Assembly: GCF_000152945.2 (NCBI RefSeq)
Contig: NC_020830.1
Location: 558,001 to 622,000 of the forward strand
Length of the DNA stretch: 64,000 bases
DNA from: Polaribacter sp. MED152
GTDB lineage: Bacteria > Bacteroidota > Bacteroidia > Flavobacteriales > Flavobacteriaceae
Direction of reading: 5' to 3'
Made by a program: the position numbers and the translations under genes. Below are positions 50,518 through 59,305 of this stretch, piece after piece; the stretch's first letter is position 1, and every line of letters starts with the position of its first letter. Under the pieces are notes generated by a model. The model did no database searches. It had not been told where the DNA came from and was given only the letters and a program-made list of their open reading frames with translations.

Positions 50518-52956
50518 CTACAGCAACTTAGACATTGCTGTTTTTATAATTTCAATGTTTTTCAAGTAATTTGATTTGCTTTCTTTTTTCTGCTGATCAA
50601 CCATTTTACGCATTAAGTTAATCATCACTTTATCAAAATTAAAACCAGTATACTCTTTCCCTTTCACAACCATATCATCTACTAAATTCTGAATAGCTTC
50701 TGTATTGTTGCTTACAGCAATTTGATCAAAAGCTTTTTGATATAAGACTTTTGTAGCATCATCATTCGCCAAGAACATTCCAGATACTACACTTTTGGCA
50801 ACAAAAGGCAATTCAGATTCATCTTTAGCCTCAATAAATATTTTAGTTAAAGGCGTTGCTAATATTTTACGAACTTCATCTGGTAATTCTTTAGATTTTT
50901 GAATGGCCAAAGGTTGATCTATATAATACATAGAAACCAAAGCTTTACCCAATACAGAATACGATTTGCTATTTAAGGCCTTTTCAAATATTGGTTTTAA
51001 TTCAGGGTCTGTTAACTTACCTAAAGTGCTTAAAGCTTCTGCCTGAACTAAGGTTTTTTCATCATTATTGGCCATTCTCATAATTTTACGAATAGCGTCT
51101 TTTTTAGAGAACTTATTTATTAAATCGATTTGTTGTAATGCCAAAATTCTAATTTTGTAAGAATCATCATCTAGTGCACTAACAATGGCATTAAACGCAT
51201 TTTTATCATCTTGTTTAGAAGCTACCTGAAACAATGCCTCTCTTCTATGTGCAAAATTATCGGCATTTTTAAGTTGAAAAATATATTCGCTTAAAATTTT
51301 GTTTTCATACAAATTACATACTAAAACATTATCTGCATTTACTTGAATTAAATTAGGCTGTTTGTTGTATGGAAATGTAAAAGAAGCATCATTTGAATCT
51401 ACAAAAACGGTATGTCTTGTTTTTTGATTCCCTTCAAAAATATCAATAGCAAAAGGAAACTTAAATGTTTCAGATTGCAACTGAGCAATGTTTACAGTAA
51501 CTGTTTTTCTTAATGTATTGTAATCATAAGAAATTTCAATATTTGGATGATTTGCTCCAAAATACCATTGATTAAAAAACCAGTTTAAATCCTGCCCAGT
51601 AATTTCTTCGAACACCAATCTTAATTGATGTACTTCTGCAGTATCAAATTTATAATTGGTTAAATAGGTTTTTAACCCTAGAAAAAAAGCTTCATCGCCT
51701 AAATATTTTCTAAGCATGTGAAGTATTGCTCCACCTTTATTATAGCTAACTAAATCAAATAATTCTTCTCTATCATCATAATTATAACGAACTAAGCTTT
51801 TATCTTGATTTTGACCATTTTTATACGCCTCAACTTGCTCATAATAATGCATTTCTGCATCTGTTTTACCATATTTGTGTGCTCTCCAGAGATATTCACC
51901 ATAATTGGCAAAAGACTCATTTAAGGTCAAGTTAGACCAACTTTCTGAAGTTACTAAATTACCAAACCAGTGATGAAAAATTTCGTGAGCAATTGTATTT
52001 TCTTGTAAATTGGCATCTATTAATTGTCCTGGTTTTTGATATGCTTGTTCACCATGCACAACTGCAGTAGTATTTTCCATGGCTCCAGAAACATAATCAT
52101 GAACTACAATTTGACTGTATTTTGCCCAAGGATATTCTACCCCTAATCTCTTCTCAAAAAAACCTATCATTTCTGGAGTTAAGCCAAAAATATCTTTTGC
52201 ATAGGGTGCATATTCTTTTTCTACATAATAATTAACAGGTATATTTTTATAATTGTCTTTTATAATTGCGAACTCACCAACTCCCATGAACGCTAAATAA
52301 GGAGCATGTTTTTTATCTTGTTTCCAATAATCGGTTCTGTTGTTATCCTTATTGGTTTGGCTAACTAATACTCCATTAGATAATGTTTGGTATTTATTAG
52401 GAACAGTAATCGCTATTTCTTGGGTCATTTTTTGGTTAGGTGCATCTATAGTTGGGAACCAAGCAGAATTGGCTTGTGTTTCACCTTGTGTCCAGATTTG
52501 TGTTGGTTTGGTAGCATCTTTACCATCTGCATTTATAAAATACAATCCTTTAGCATCTGTTATAGCCTTACTTCCTTCATCTTTTACCTTTTCTGGTCTT
52601 GCAGTATATTTAATATAAATTGTAAACTCTTCGTTCTTGGTATATACTCTAGGCAGTTCAATTTCTAAAACATATTCATCATATTCAAATGCGAGTGGTT
52701 TGTTATCTAAACTAACTTCGTGAATGCGCATTGAATTGGCATCTAAAGACACTTTATTTGTAGCATAGAAGTAAGGTGATGCTGTAACCCATGCTTCGCC
52801 ATTCATGGTTTTATCATCAAAATTAAAATCTACATTTAACTTGGTGTGTATTAGAACATGTTTTTTCTCTTTCTCTGCTTTATAGGTACTGCTTTGTGCT
52901 AAAAGTGATGTACTAAAAATTAAAAAGCTTAAAAAGAATATGGTATTGAACTTCAT
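50518..52956 (-). CDS. M1-family metallo-aminopeptidase
   Basis: 812 residues, exported (signal peptide FNTIFFLSFLIFSTSLLAQ). The exopeptidase motif is GAMEN (about 293-297) and the zinc site HEIFHHW (about 322-328) with a downstream Glu in NESFANYGE. A C-terminal region of helical HEAT-like repeats (about 590-800) completes the M1 architecture. It would trim N-terminal residues from periplasmic peptides. A near-perfect -7 box lies 22 bases upstream. Confidence 0.93.
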   Translation of the reverse strand: MKFNTIFFLSFLIFSTSLLAQSSTYKAEKEKKHVLIHTKLNVDFNFDDKTMNGEAWVTASPYFYATNKVSLDANSMRIHEVSLDNKPLAFEYDEYVLEIELPRVYTKNEEFTIYIKYTARPEKVKDEGSKAITDAKGLYFINADGKDATKPTQIWTQGETQANSAWFPTIDAPNQKMTQEIAITVPNKYQTLSNGVLVSQTNKDNNRTDYWKQDKKHAPYLAFMGVGEFAIIKDNYKNIPVNYYVEKEYAPYAKDIFGLTPEMIGFFEKRLGVEYPWAKYSQIVVHDYVSGAMENTTAVVHGEQAYQKPGQLIDANLQENTIAHEIFHHWFGNLVTSESWSNLTLNESFANYGEYLWRAHKYGKTDAEMHYYEQVEAYKNGQNQDKSLVRYNYDDREELFDLVSYNKGGAILHMLRKYLGDEAFFLGLKTYLTNYKFDTAEVHQLRLVFEEITGQDLNWFFNQWYFGANHPNIEISYDYNTLRKTVTVNIAQLQSETFKFPFAIDIFEGNQKTRHTVFVDSNDASFTFPYNKQPNLIQVNADNVLVCNLYENKILSEYIFQLKNADNFAHRREALFQVASKQDDKNAFNAIVSALDDDSYKIRILALQQIDLINKFSKKDAIRKIMRMANNDEKTLVQAEALSTLGKLTDPELKPIFEKALNSKSYSVLGKALVSMYYIDQPLAIQKSKELPDEVRKILATPLTKIFIEAKDESELPFVAKSVVSGMFLANDDATKVLYQKAFDQIAVSNNTEAIQNLVDDMVVKGKEYTGFNFDKVMINLMRKMVDQQKKESKSNYLKNIEIIKTAMSKLL

Positions 52957-52978
52957 AAATGGTATCGTATTGGAACTT

Positions 52979-52986
52979 CAAAAATA
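52979..52986 (-). promoter_or_regulatory. Candidate -7 box of the M1 aminopeptidase gene
   Basis: Minus-strand TATTTTTG, an exact TAnnTTTG match, 22 bases before the ATG at 52956. No -33 box seen. Confidence 0.4.
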
Positions 52987-53047
52987 GTAAAACTGATTGT
53001 AGAAGCTGTTAATGCTCAGTTAAATTCAATAAGTATACCAAAAAAAG

Positions 53048-53082
53048 AAGAGAGCCAAAATTCTAAAAATTTTGACTCTCTT
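53048..53082 (-). terminator. Intrinsic terminator of the sigma/DUF4252 operon
   Basis: Fifteen-base arms 53048-53062 and 53068-53082 (AAGAGAGCCAAAATT and its partner, one G-T pair), loop CTAAA. On the minus strand it is followed by CTTTTTT. It lies 30 bases after the DUF4252 lipoprotein stop. Confidence 0.88.
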
Positions 53083-53111
53083 ATTATTACAAGTTTTGGG
53101 GGAAAACTAAT

Positions 53112-53651
53112 TTAATTCGCGTTAAAGATGTTACCTAAGTTTCCTAAGCTATTTTCATCCATTTCTACACTGCTCAACATTTGTACAATTTTAGAAGGAT
53201 CCATATTATCACCTAACAAACGTACAACTCCTACTCCATTTTGATCTCCATAACCAAAGGCTACAATTTCATCAATAGCTTCTGTTTTACCAGAATAGAA
53301 TACAGATACATTCATACCTTTCAATTTCATGGCCATAAGACTTTTGTAATCTTCATTGTCTTTAAAAATCTCTTTTAACTTAGCTTTTTCAGTTTCATAA
53401 GAGGCCTCATTAGCTCCTGTTTTTGGCAGAAAAACAACATTAATCTTCTTAATACTTTGCATAGTTTCTTTGACATCATCAGCTACATCTGCTTTTGGAG
53501 ATAATACTGAACTTACAGGTATATCTCCTGTATAAAAACCTTCTTTACCACTAGTATCTACTAAATAGGTTTGTAAAGATTTATCATTTTTACAAGAACT
53601 CATTAGCAAAACAACTAATAGGAAAGAAAATACTGTGGTTAATTTTTTCAT
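53112..53651 (-). CDS. DUF4252 lipoprotein
   Basis: 179 residues with a lipoprotein signal ending LLMSSC (C20). The mature protein holds a DUF4252-type alternating strand/helix fold (about 75-165, KKINVVFLPKTGANEASYE and KGMNVSVFYSGKTEAIDE). Such proteins are encoded behind sigma/anti-sigma pairs in Bacteroidota; their function is unknown. It is the last gene of the minus-strand sigma operon, 56 bases after its paralogue, and is closed by a strong terminator. Confidence 0.82.
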   Translation of the reverse strand: MKKLTTVFSFLLVVLLMSSCKNDKSLQTYLVDTSGKEGFYTGDIPVSSVLSPKADVADDVKETMQSIKKINVVFLPKTGANEASYETEKAKLKEIFKDNEDYKSLMAMKLKGMNVSVFYSGKTEAIDEIVAFGYGDQNGVGVVRLLGDNMDPSKIVQMLSSVEMDENSLGNLGNIFNAN

Positions 53652-53707
53652 TTGAATATTTTTGGTTGAATAAGTTGGGCTATTACACCCAACTTATTAC
53701 ATTGGTT

Positions 53708-54226
53708 TTACTTGTTTTCTTTTACAATTTTATCTGTATAATCAGCCATTTTATTAATGTCTATATTACCTGTTAACGATAACACCATAGCTTCAGACAT
53801 TCCATTAGTTTTCTTGTCTATGCCTTTAACAAACATTAAAACTTCGCTTACAAAATCTTTATTTTTAGTAGCCTTTACGTAAATTTTAACTCTAGAATCG
53901 TCTTCTTTAATACGCATTAACTCTGTAAGATTTGCTTTTTTAATGGCAGACTTTACCATGCTTTCCATTTTGTTTGCAATGGTTACATTATCTGTAGAAA
54001 ACATTTTGAATTCTTTTAATTCATTTAACATTTCAAAGGCTTGCATTACATCATTACCTTCTACTTTTGCGTCTTTTGGTTTAAACTTGTTAAGCAACTC
54101 AAATGCATCTTTGGTTACAACAACCATATCTACTTCATCTAAATCTTCTAAACTATCAAAGATAGATTGTGCATTAGAAAACATTGGTGCTAATACAAAT
54201 GCTATTAATACTATTATTTTTTTCAT
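53708..54226 (-). CDS. DUF4252 exported protein
   Basis: 172 residues with a cleavable signal peptide (KKIIVLIAFVLAPMFSNAQ; no lipobox cysteine). The body (DEVDMVVVTKDAFELLNKF, then DDSRVKIYVKATKNKDFVSE) belongs to DUF4252 like its neighbour, so one copy is soluble in the periplasm and the other lipid-anchored. This suggests a periplasmic pair that works with the upstream sigma/anti-sigma system (inference). Confidence 0.82.
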   Translation of the reverse strand: MKKIIVLIAFVLAPMFSNAQSIFDSLEDLDEVDMVVVTKDAFELLNKFKPKDAKVEGNDVMQAFEMLNELKEFKMFSTDNVTIANKMESMVKSAIKKANLTELMRIKEDDSRVKIYVKATKNKDFVSEVLMFVKGIDKKTNGMSEAMVLSLTGNIDINKMADYTDKIVKENK

Positions 54227-54267
54227 AATTTCTGTGTTTACTTGGTTTTACTAATTTATTACTTGGT

Positions 54268-54702
54268 TTATTTTAATACTTTTTTTACTGCAGTTCCATG
54301 CTTATAAAATTGGTCTACTGCTTGTTCTCCTTTTTTAAGGTTGCTAGACAATAAAGTGAACCCTTTATTTAATTGTGCATAAATTTTTTCTGCTTTTTTT
54401 CTTTCTTGATATTCTTTATATTCTTGCTGGCCAAGAAATACACTGAATAATAACATTACAGATGCTGCTACAGACAACCATTTAAAGTTCATCTTCTTAG
54501 ATTTCTTAGGCTCTAACTTTATGGTTTTGGTATAAGTATCTTCTTTTACAGCAGTAAAATATGTAAACATATAAGCATACTCTTGCAAATGTGGAGCAAC
54601 ATTACCTTCTGTAAAATACGTTCTTAAGGTTTGCTCTTCTTGCAACGTAGTTTCTGCATTTTCATACTTTTCTACTAATTTTTCTATGTTAGCTAACTCC
54701 AT
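54268..54702 (-). CDS. Putative anti-sigma factor, single-span membrane protein
   Basis: 144 residues. A cytoplasmic N-terminal helical part (about 1-60, with NAETTLQEEQTLRTYF-like pattern) precedes one membrane span (about 74-91, WLSVAASVMLLFSVFL), then a charged coiled C-terminal tail of about 50 residues. Its reading frame overlaps the sigma-factor gene by 14 bases. This size, topology and overlap are typical of FecR-less anti-sigma proteins in Bacteroidota. No zinc motif is present. Confidence 0.8.
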   Translation of the reverse strand: MELANIEKLVEKYENAETTLQEEQTLRTYFTEGNVAPHLQEYAYMFTYFTAVKEDTYTKTIKLEPKKSKKMNFKWLSVAASVMLLFSVFLGQQEYKEYQERKKAEKIYAQLNKGFTLLSSNLKKGEQAVDQFYKHGTAVKKVLK

Positions 54703-55198
54703 AGTTGTGTTTTTTAATTAATTCTTCTCTAATTGTTTTTCTTGCTCTAGATAATGCTACTCTAACTGCTGTTGGCTTCATATCTACCATTTTACAAATT
54801 TCATCAAAATCATACTGTTCAACATCTCTTAATTGAATAATTATCTTTTGATTTTCTGGCAATTTCTCTATCAATTGGTGCACTTGGTTTACACTGTCTT
54901 GATATTCTAATTTCTTATCTAAAGAAGTTTCTTTCTCTTTATAATTGCTATGTACTAAGGTTAAATTACTTGCTTGCTTACTTTTTAAACGATCATAACA
55001 ATAGTTTTTAGTCATTGTCATTGCAAATGCTTCAACATTTTTATAATTCCCAATTTTACCTTTGTTTTTCCATAGTTTAAAAATAAGCTCTTGGGTAGCA
55101 TCTTCTGCTTCTTCTCTAGATACTAACAATCTTTTTGCTAGTCTAAAAACCTTATCTTTAAATGGTAAAACAACTTCTAAAAAGTCTGACTGGTTCAT
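54689..55198 (-). CDS. ECF-type RNA polymerase sigma-70 factor
   Basis: 169 residues. Region 2 (about 8-75) includes SREEAEDATQELIFKLWKN; region 4 (about 105-160) includes KLPENQKIIIQLRDVEQYDF and MKPTAVRVALSRARKTIRE. It is the first gene of an operon with an anti-sigma-like protein and two DUF4252 proteins. It diverges from the S41 peptidase pair across a 155-base region rich in inverted repeats. Confidence 0.92.
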   Translation of the reverse strand: MNQSDFLEVVLPFKDKVFRLAKRLLVSREEAEDATQELIFKLWKNKGKIGNYKNVEAFAMTMTKNYCYDRLKSKQASNLTLVHSNYKEKETSLDKKLEYQDSVNQVHQLIEKLPENQKIIIQLRDVEQYDFDEICKMVDMKPTAVRVALSRARKTIREELIKKHNYGVS

Positions 55199-55241
55199 GG
55201 GTTGATTTTGTTTTTCTGATATTTTTTCATCTCTTATATCA

Positions 55242-55338
55242 GGTTTACATAATTACGACGAGTAACAATTTATTTTGTTACATCCATATTTAAAAAAAAT
55301 ACTAAAAAGGTTTACATTGCGTTAAATTTACTGTAAAC
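55242..55338. promoter_or_regulatory. Repeat-rich divergent control region between sigma operon and S41 genes
   Basis: Three structures: GTAACAATTTATTTTGTTAC at 55262-55281 is a 7-base-arm palindrome; GTTTACA (55310-55316) and TGTAAAC (55332-55338) form an inverted pair with centres 22 bases apart; GGTTTACAT is a direct repeat at 55242-55250 and 55309-55317. No exact TAnnTTTG box is visible for the S41 genes, so they may use an alternative sigma factor such as the divergent one. Confidence 0.45.
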
Positions 55339-55353
55339 ATTAGACTTTTCTTT

Positions 55354-56805
55354 ATGAAAAAAAATAAAAATATTATCTACTTCTTACTAGGTTGTGCTTT
55401 ATTCTTTGGTTGTTCTAAAGAATATGAAGTACCTCAAAATTTAGTTGTGCACGATTTTGTTTGGAAAGGTTTAAACGCTTATTATTTGTATCAAGATGAT
55501 ATTGCAGATTTGTCTGATAGACGTTTTAATTCTGATGAAGAATTAAATGCGTACTTAAATTCTTTTGCGGATTATAATTTACTTTTTGAAAGTTTATTAC
55601 TTGAAAACGATATAAAATCTACCTTAATAGAAGATTATAATACTTTAACAGTTCCTGAATTAAGAAGTAGATTTACAAATGGTTTAGAATTCGGAATTAT
55701 TGCAGACCCAAACAATTCTGAAAATGTCTTGGGTTATGTAACACATATTTTACCAAATTCTAATGCTGCCAATCAAAACATTAATAGAGGTGATTATTTT
55801 AACGCTGTTGATGGTGTATTACTTACAAGACAAAATTATCAGGATATTTTATTAAATGGTCAAGATAATTTTACCCTGAATATGGCAAATTTTGATGGCA
55901 ATACAATTACGCCAACTACAACTACAGTTAGTTTAGAAAAAGAAGGTTATAATTATCCTGGTGTTTTTATGGAAGACGTTTTAGCTGTGAATGCAGATAA
56001 CGTAGGCTATATCATTTATAACAACGATTTCTCTACCAACTACATTAATAACTTAAAACAAACTGCAAACAATTTTGTAAGTCAGAATGTAAATAAATTG
56101 GTTTTAGATTTAAGGTATAGCATTGGTTCAGGAAGTTTTGCTAGAAATATGGAAGCATTTGCAAGCGTTATCACTGGTCAGTTCCAAAATGAAGTTCTCA
56201 TCAAAGAAAATTGGAACAATAAAGCACAAGCTTGGTTTTCACAAAATCAACCAGATTCATTGGTTACACGTTTTTCTGCTAACAATGCCAACACTTCTGT
56301 TGAAGGGATGCAGGTTACAGATTTATTTATCATTTTAAATAGTGCTAATTTTGAAGGCTCATCTGCTATTGAATTACTGGTAAATAGTCTAAATCCGTAT
56401 ATGAATGTGCAAATAATTGGTAACAATACTGCTGGAAACAATACAGGTTCTATTACACTTTATAATTCTGAAGATTATGATTTTGGACTAAAAAACACAA
56501 CACATACAGTAGCTTTACAACCTGTAGTGTTAACTTTCTCAAATAATAACGACGAAACTTATAACAACGGATTATCACCAATAATAAATCTTTGTGATCA
56601 AGAAGATATTTTAAATTTGGGCGTTTTAGGCACTAGAACAGAACCTATTTTAAATAGGGTTTTAAATTTAATTGAAACTGGAGCAGCAAATTCAAACACC
56701 AATTGCAATCCTAACAATTACGAATATCTGTTTAATAGTATTGCTCCACAAAGAAATATTGATAATGGTGTTTTTATAGAACAAGATTTACCTAATACAA
56801 ATTAA
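55354..56805 (+). CDS. S41-family peptidase-like lipoprotein, probably inactive
   Basis: 483 residues, lipoprotein signal ending FFGC (C20). A PDZ-like part at about 105-200 (GLEFGII; LGYVTHILPNSNAANQNINRG) is followed by the S41 catalytic fold. Aligned to its neighbour, the nucleophile serine is kept (S337 in EGSSAIE), but the general-base lysine, 25 residues on, is Asn362 (AGNNTGS in place of VGKQVGS), and the DLRYNPGG loop is DLRYSIGSG (252-260). It should therefore be non-catalytic, perhaps a binding or regulatory partner of the second protein. First of two genes, separated by four bases. Confidence 0.85.
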   Translation: MKKNKNIIYFLLGCALFFGCSKEYEVPQNLVVHDFVWKGLNAYYLYQDDIADLSDRRFNSDEELNAYLNSFADYNLLFESLLLENDIKSTLIEDYNTLTVPELRSRFTNGLEFGIIADPNNSENVLGYVTHILPNSNAANQNINRGDYFNAVDGVLLTRQNYQDILLNGQDNFTLNMANFDGNTITPTTTTVSLEKEGYNYPGVFMEDVLAVNADNVGYIIYNNDFSTNYINNLKQTANNFVSQNVNKLVLDLRYSIGSGSFARNMEAFASVITGQFQNEVLIKENWNNKAQAWFSQNQPDSLVTRFSANNANTSVEGMQVTDLFIILNSANFEGSSAIELLVNSLNPYMNVQIIGNNTAGNNTGSITLYNSEDYDFGLKNTTHTVALQPVVLTFSNNNDETYNNGLSPIINLCDQEDILNLGVLGTRTEPILNRVLNLIETGAANSNTNCNPNNYEYLFNSIAPQRNIDNGVFIEQDLPNTN

Positions 56806-56809
56806 ATTG

Positions 56810-58288
56810 ATGAAAAATATATTCAAAACCTTTATACTACTTGCGTTATTTACTTTTGCTTCTTGTGAAAAAACAGAGATAGATGCTATGCAAAATACCA
56901 CGCAAGATGATATTAACTATTTTATATGGAAAGGTTTAAATGTGTACTACTTTTGGCAACAAGATGTGCCAGATTTAGCAGATGATCGTTTTACAACTTT
57001 TGATGATTTATATACTTATTTCAGAGATTTTTCGTCTCCAGAAACAGTTTTTGAAAGTTTATTAAATAGACCTGAAGATCGATTTTCTGTAATAGTTGAT
57101 GATTATGTTGCACTTGAAAATTCGTTTCAAGGTTTAAATTTAAGCAATGGTATTGAGTTTGGCTTAGTAAGGTATAAAACCAATACTAGCAATGTTTTTG
57201 GTTATGTGCGTTATGTAGTGCCCAATTCTGATGCAGCTTCTAAAAATATAGTTCGTGGTCAAATATTTACATCCATAAATGGTCAGCAGTTAACAGATAC
57301 AAATTTCAGCTCCTTATTATTTAGTAGTAATACCTCTTATTCAATGGGATTTGCTGATTATAATGATGGAGATCCTGTACAAAATGGAACTCTAGTTACT
57401 TTACAAAAAACAGATTTACAAGAAAACCCAATTGCTATTGCAAAGGTTGTTGAGGCAAACAATCAAAAAATTGGATACTTAATGTACAATCAGTTTGCAA
57501 GAAACTATGATGCTGAGTTAAATGCGGCTTTTGCAAACTTTAAATCAGAAAATATAGACGATTTAATTATCGATTTAAGATACAATCCTGGAGGATCTGT
57601 GCAAACTGCAAGTTATTTAGGAAGTATGGTTACTGGGCAATTTACAGACCAAGTTTACTCTAAAGAAATATGGAATGATAAAATATTAGCTGCAAATCCG
57701 TCAGAAAATTTTATCAATAATTTCACTAATCAAATTAGAAATGTAGATACTAATGGTAATGTAATTGTTGATGAACCTATTAATAGTTTAGGTTTAAACA
57801 GAGTCTACATCATCACTTCATCTAATACTGCTTCTGCTTCAGAATTATTAATGAATGCTTTAAGTGCATACATAGATGTAAATGTTGTAGGTACAACAAC
57901 CGTTGGTAAACAAGTGGGTTCTATCACCTTATATGATTCTGATAACTTAAGAAAAACAGGTGCTAATTTTAACACAGATCATAATTATGCGTTACAACCT
58001 TTGGTTTTAGAAATCACAAATAAAAACAATGTAAACTTTCCAAACGGAATAACTCCTGGAACAGATTTACCTGGTATTGTTTTAACTGAAGATTTTGATA
58101 ATTTAGGAACATTAGGTAGTGTAAATGAACCTTTATTAAGTAGAACCATTCAGTATATTATTACTGGCTCTAAATCAACATCAAAAATAGAGAAGAGTAA
58201 TGTTTTCGATGAAATTTACGATTCTAAAATGGCAACACCTGCAAGTAATAACATGCAATCTGAAGGAAGAAGTATTGTTGGGTTTTAA
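56810..58288 (+). CDS. S41-family (C-terminal processing) peptidase lipoprotein
   Basis: 492 residues from the ATG at 56810 (a TTG directly before it is an alternative). Lipoprotein signal ends TFASC. A PDZ-like segment (NGIEFGLVRYK; NVFGYVRYVVPNSDAASKN) is followed by DLRYNPGGS and the Ser-Lys dyad. Numbering from the TTG, S343 lies in TASASE and K368 in VGKQVG, the 25-residue spacing of active Prc/CtpA enzymes. It cleaves exported proteins, probably at C-termini. It is paralogous to the inactive copy directly upstream. Confidence 0.9.
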   Translation: MKNIFKTFILLALFTFASCEKTEIDAMQNTTQDDINYFIWKGLNVYYFWQQDVPDLADDRFTTFDDLYTYFRDFSSPETVFESLLNRPEDRFSVIVDDYVALENSFQGLNLSNGIEFGLVRYKTNTSNVFGYVRYVVPNSDAASKNIVRGQIFTSINGQQLTDTNFSSLLFSSNTSYSMGFADYNDGDPVQNGTLVTLQKTDLQENPIAIAKVVEANNQKIGYLMYNQFARNYDAELNAAFANFKSENIDDLIIDLRYNPGGSVQTASYLGSMVTGQFTDQVYSKEIWNDKILAANPSENFINNFTNQIRNVDTNGNVIVDEPINSLGLNRVYIITSSNTASASELLMNALSAYIDVNVVGTTTVGKQVGSITLYDSDNLRKTGANFNTDHNYALQPLVLEITNKNNVNFPNGITPGTDLPGIVLTEDFDNLGTLGSVNEPLLSRTIQYIITGSKSTSKIEKSNVFDEIYDSKMATPASNNMQSEGRSIVGF

Positions 58289-58290
58289 AC

Positions 58291-59259
58291 TTAAATGTTT
58301 AAGTTTTCTACATTATCTACACCCTCTTCAATTTCTTTATCTGTAAGAACGTCTGGCCTAAATTCGCTCATTAATTCTTCACGTTTTGATTTTGCGTATT
58401 TGTAACCAGATTTCCACCATTTGCGCATTAAAACTTCATCGAACACTAAAGAATTTGTGGTTAAAACAGTTGGAGTGTAGTATAAATTTAATTTTACATT
58501 TTTATTATTTGCAGCCAATTTTCCAATAGTAATATTATGCCTTTCTACGTGTGTTAGCATAAAATCGAAAACATCAAATAATAACGAAAACGGATTCTTT
58601 GAGGGCAACCTATTAAACTGGCTCACTTCTGTTTCTAATATAATAGCATCAATTTCTGTGGCACCTCTTAAAATAGCCTCTCTAATTGGTACTAAAGAGC
58701 CAAAACCACCATCTGCATATTGTTGCCTATCTTTTTCTAGAATACTCATGAAAGGAACATAGTTACAAGAACCCCAAATCCAATCTACAAAATCATCATA
58801 AGTACAATCATTACTCGATTTATATTCAATCTGATTTGCAGTTAAATTACTCACAGTAACCACAATTTCTTTATTTCTTTCTTTAATTTTTTCAAACATT
58901 TCTTTGGTGACATTCTTCTTAATAAGACGTCTTAAATTCTTACTCTCACCAAAAGTTTTTCTTCCTTTCAAAAAATTTCGAAGCATTCCAAAATGATTAA
59001 TATTAATCACTTTTTCACCTGAGACTTTTTTTATTTTAAAGGGATTGCTATTAAAAATTGTACTCTGATTCACATTGGTATACAAATGCTTCAATTCATC
59101 TAACATATCTAAAGCCAAATGAGAAACCATTAAACTACCTGTAGACGTACCCAAAAACAAATCGTATTCTCTGTTTTCTTTCTTCATTAAATATTGAGCA
59201 ACACCACCTGCAAATGCTCCTTTACTTCCACCCCCAGAAATAACCAATGCTTTTTTCAT
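58291..59259 (-). CDS. Patatin-like phospholipase
   Basis: 322 residues. Oxyanion motif GGGSKG (9-14), nucleophile elbow GTSTG (37-41, S39) and catalytic Asp in DGG (183-185, YADGGFGSLVP). No signal peptide, so cytoplasmic or membrane-peripheral; no surface barrel domain. It would hydrolyse acyl esters of phospholipids. It is convergent with the S41 operon and divergent from the YCF48-like gene. Confidence 0.92.
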   Translation of the reverse strand: MKKALVISGGGSKGAFAGGVAQYLMKKENREYDLFLGTSTGSLMVSHLALDMLDELKHLYTNVNQSTIFNSNPFKIKKVSGEKVININHFGMLRNFLKGRKTFGESKNLRRLIKKNVTKEMFEKIKERNKEIVVTVSNLTANQIEYKSSNDCTYDDFVDWIWGSCNYVPFMSILEKDRQQYADGGFGSLVPIREAILRGATEIDAIILETEVSQFNRLPSKNPFSLLFDVFDFMLTHVERHNITIGKLAANNKNVKLNLYYTPTVLTTNSLVFDEVLMRKWWKSGYKYAKSKREELMSEFRPDVLTDKEIEEGVDNVENLNI

Positions 59260-59305
59260 TAACCTTAAATGATTTGTTTATTTTAGTTCTATAAAAATAT
59301 CAAAA

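Noticed and set aside
52340..52668. Two open frames of about 92 codons on the plus strand
   Set aside because: Antisense to the start of the M1 aminopeptidase gene; composition is a shadow of that gene.
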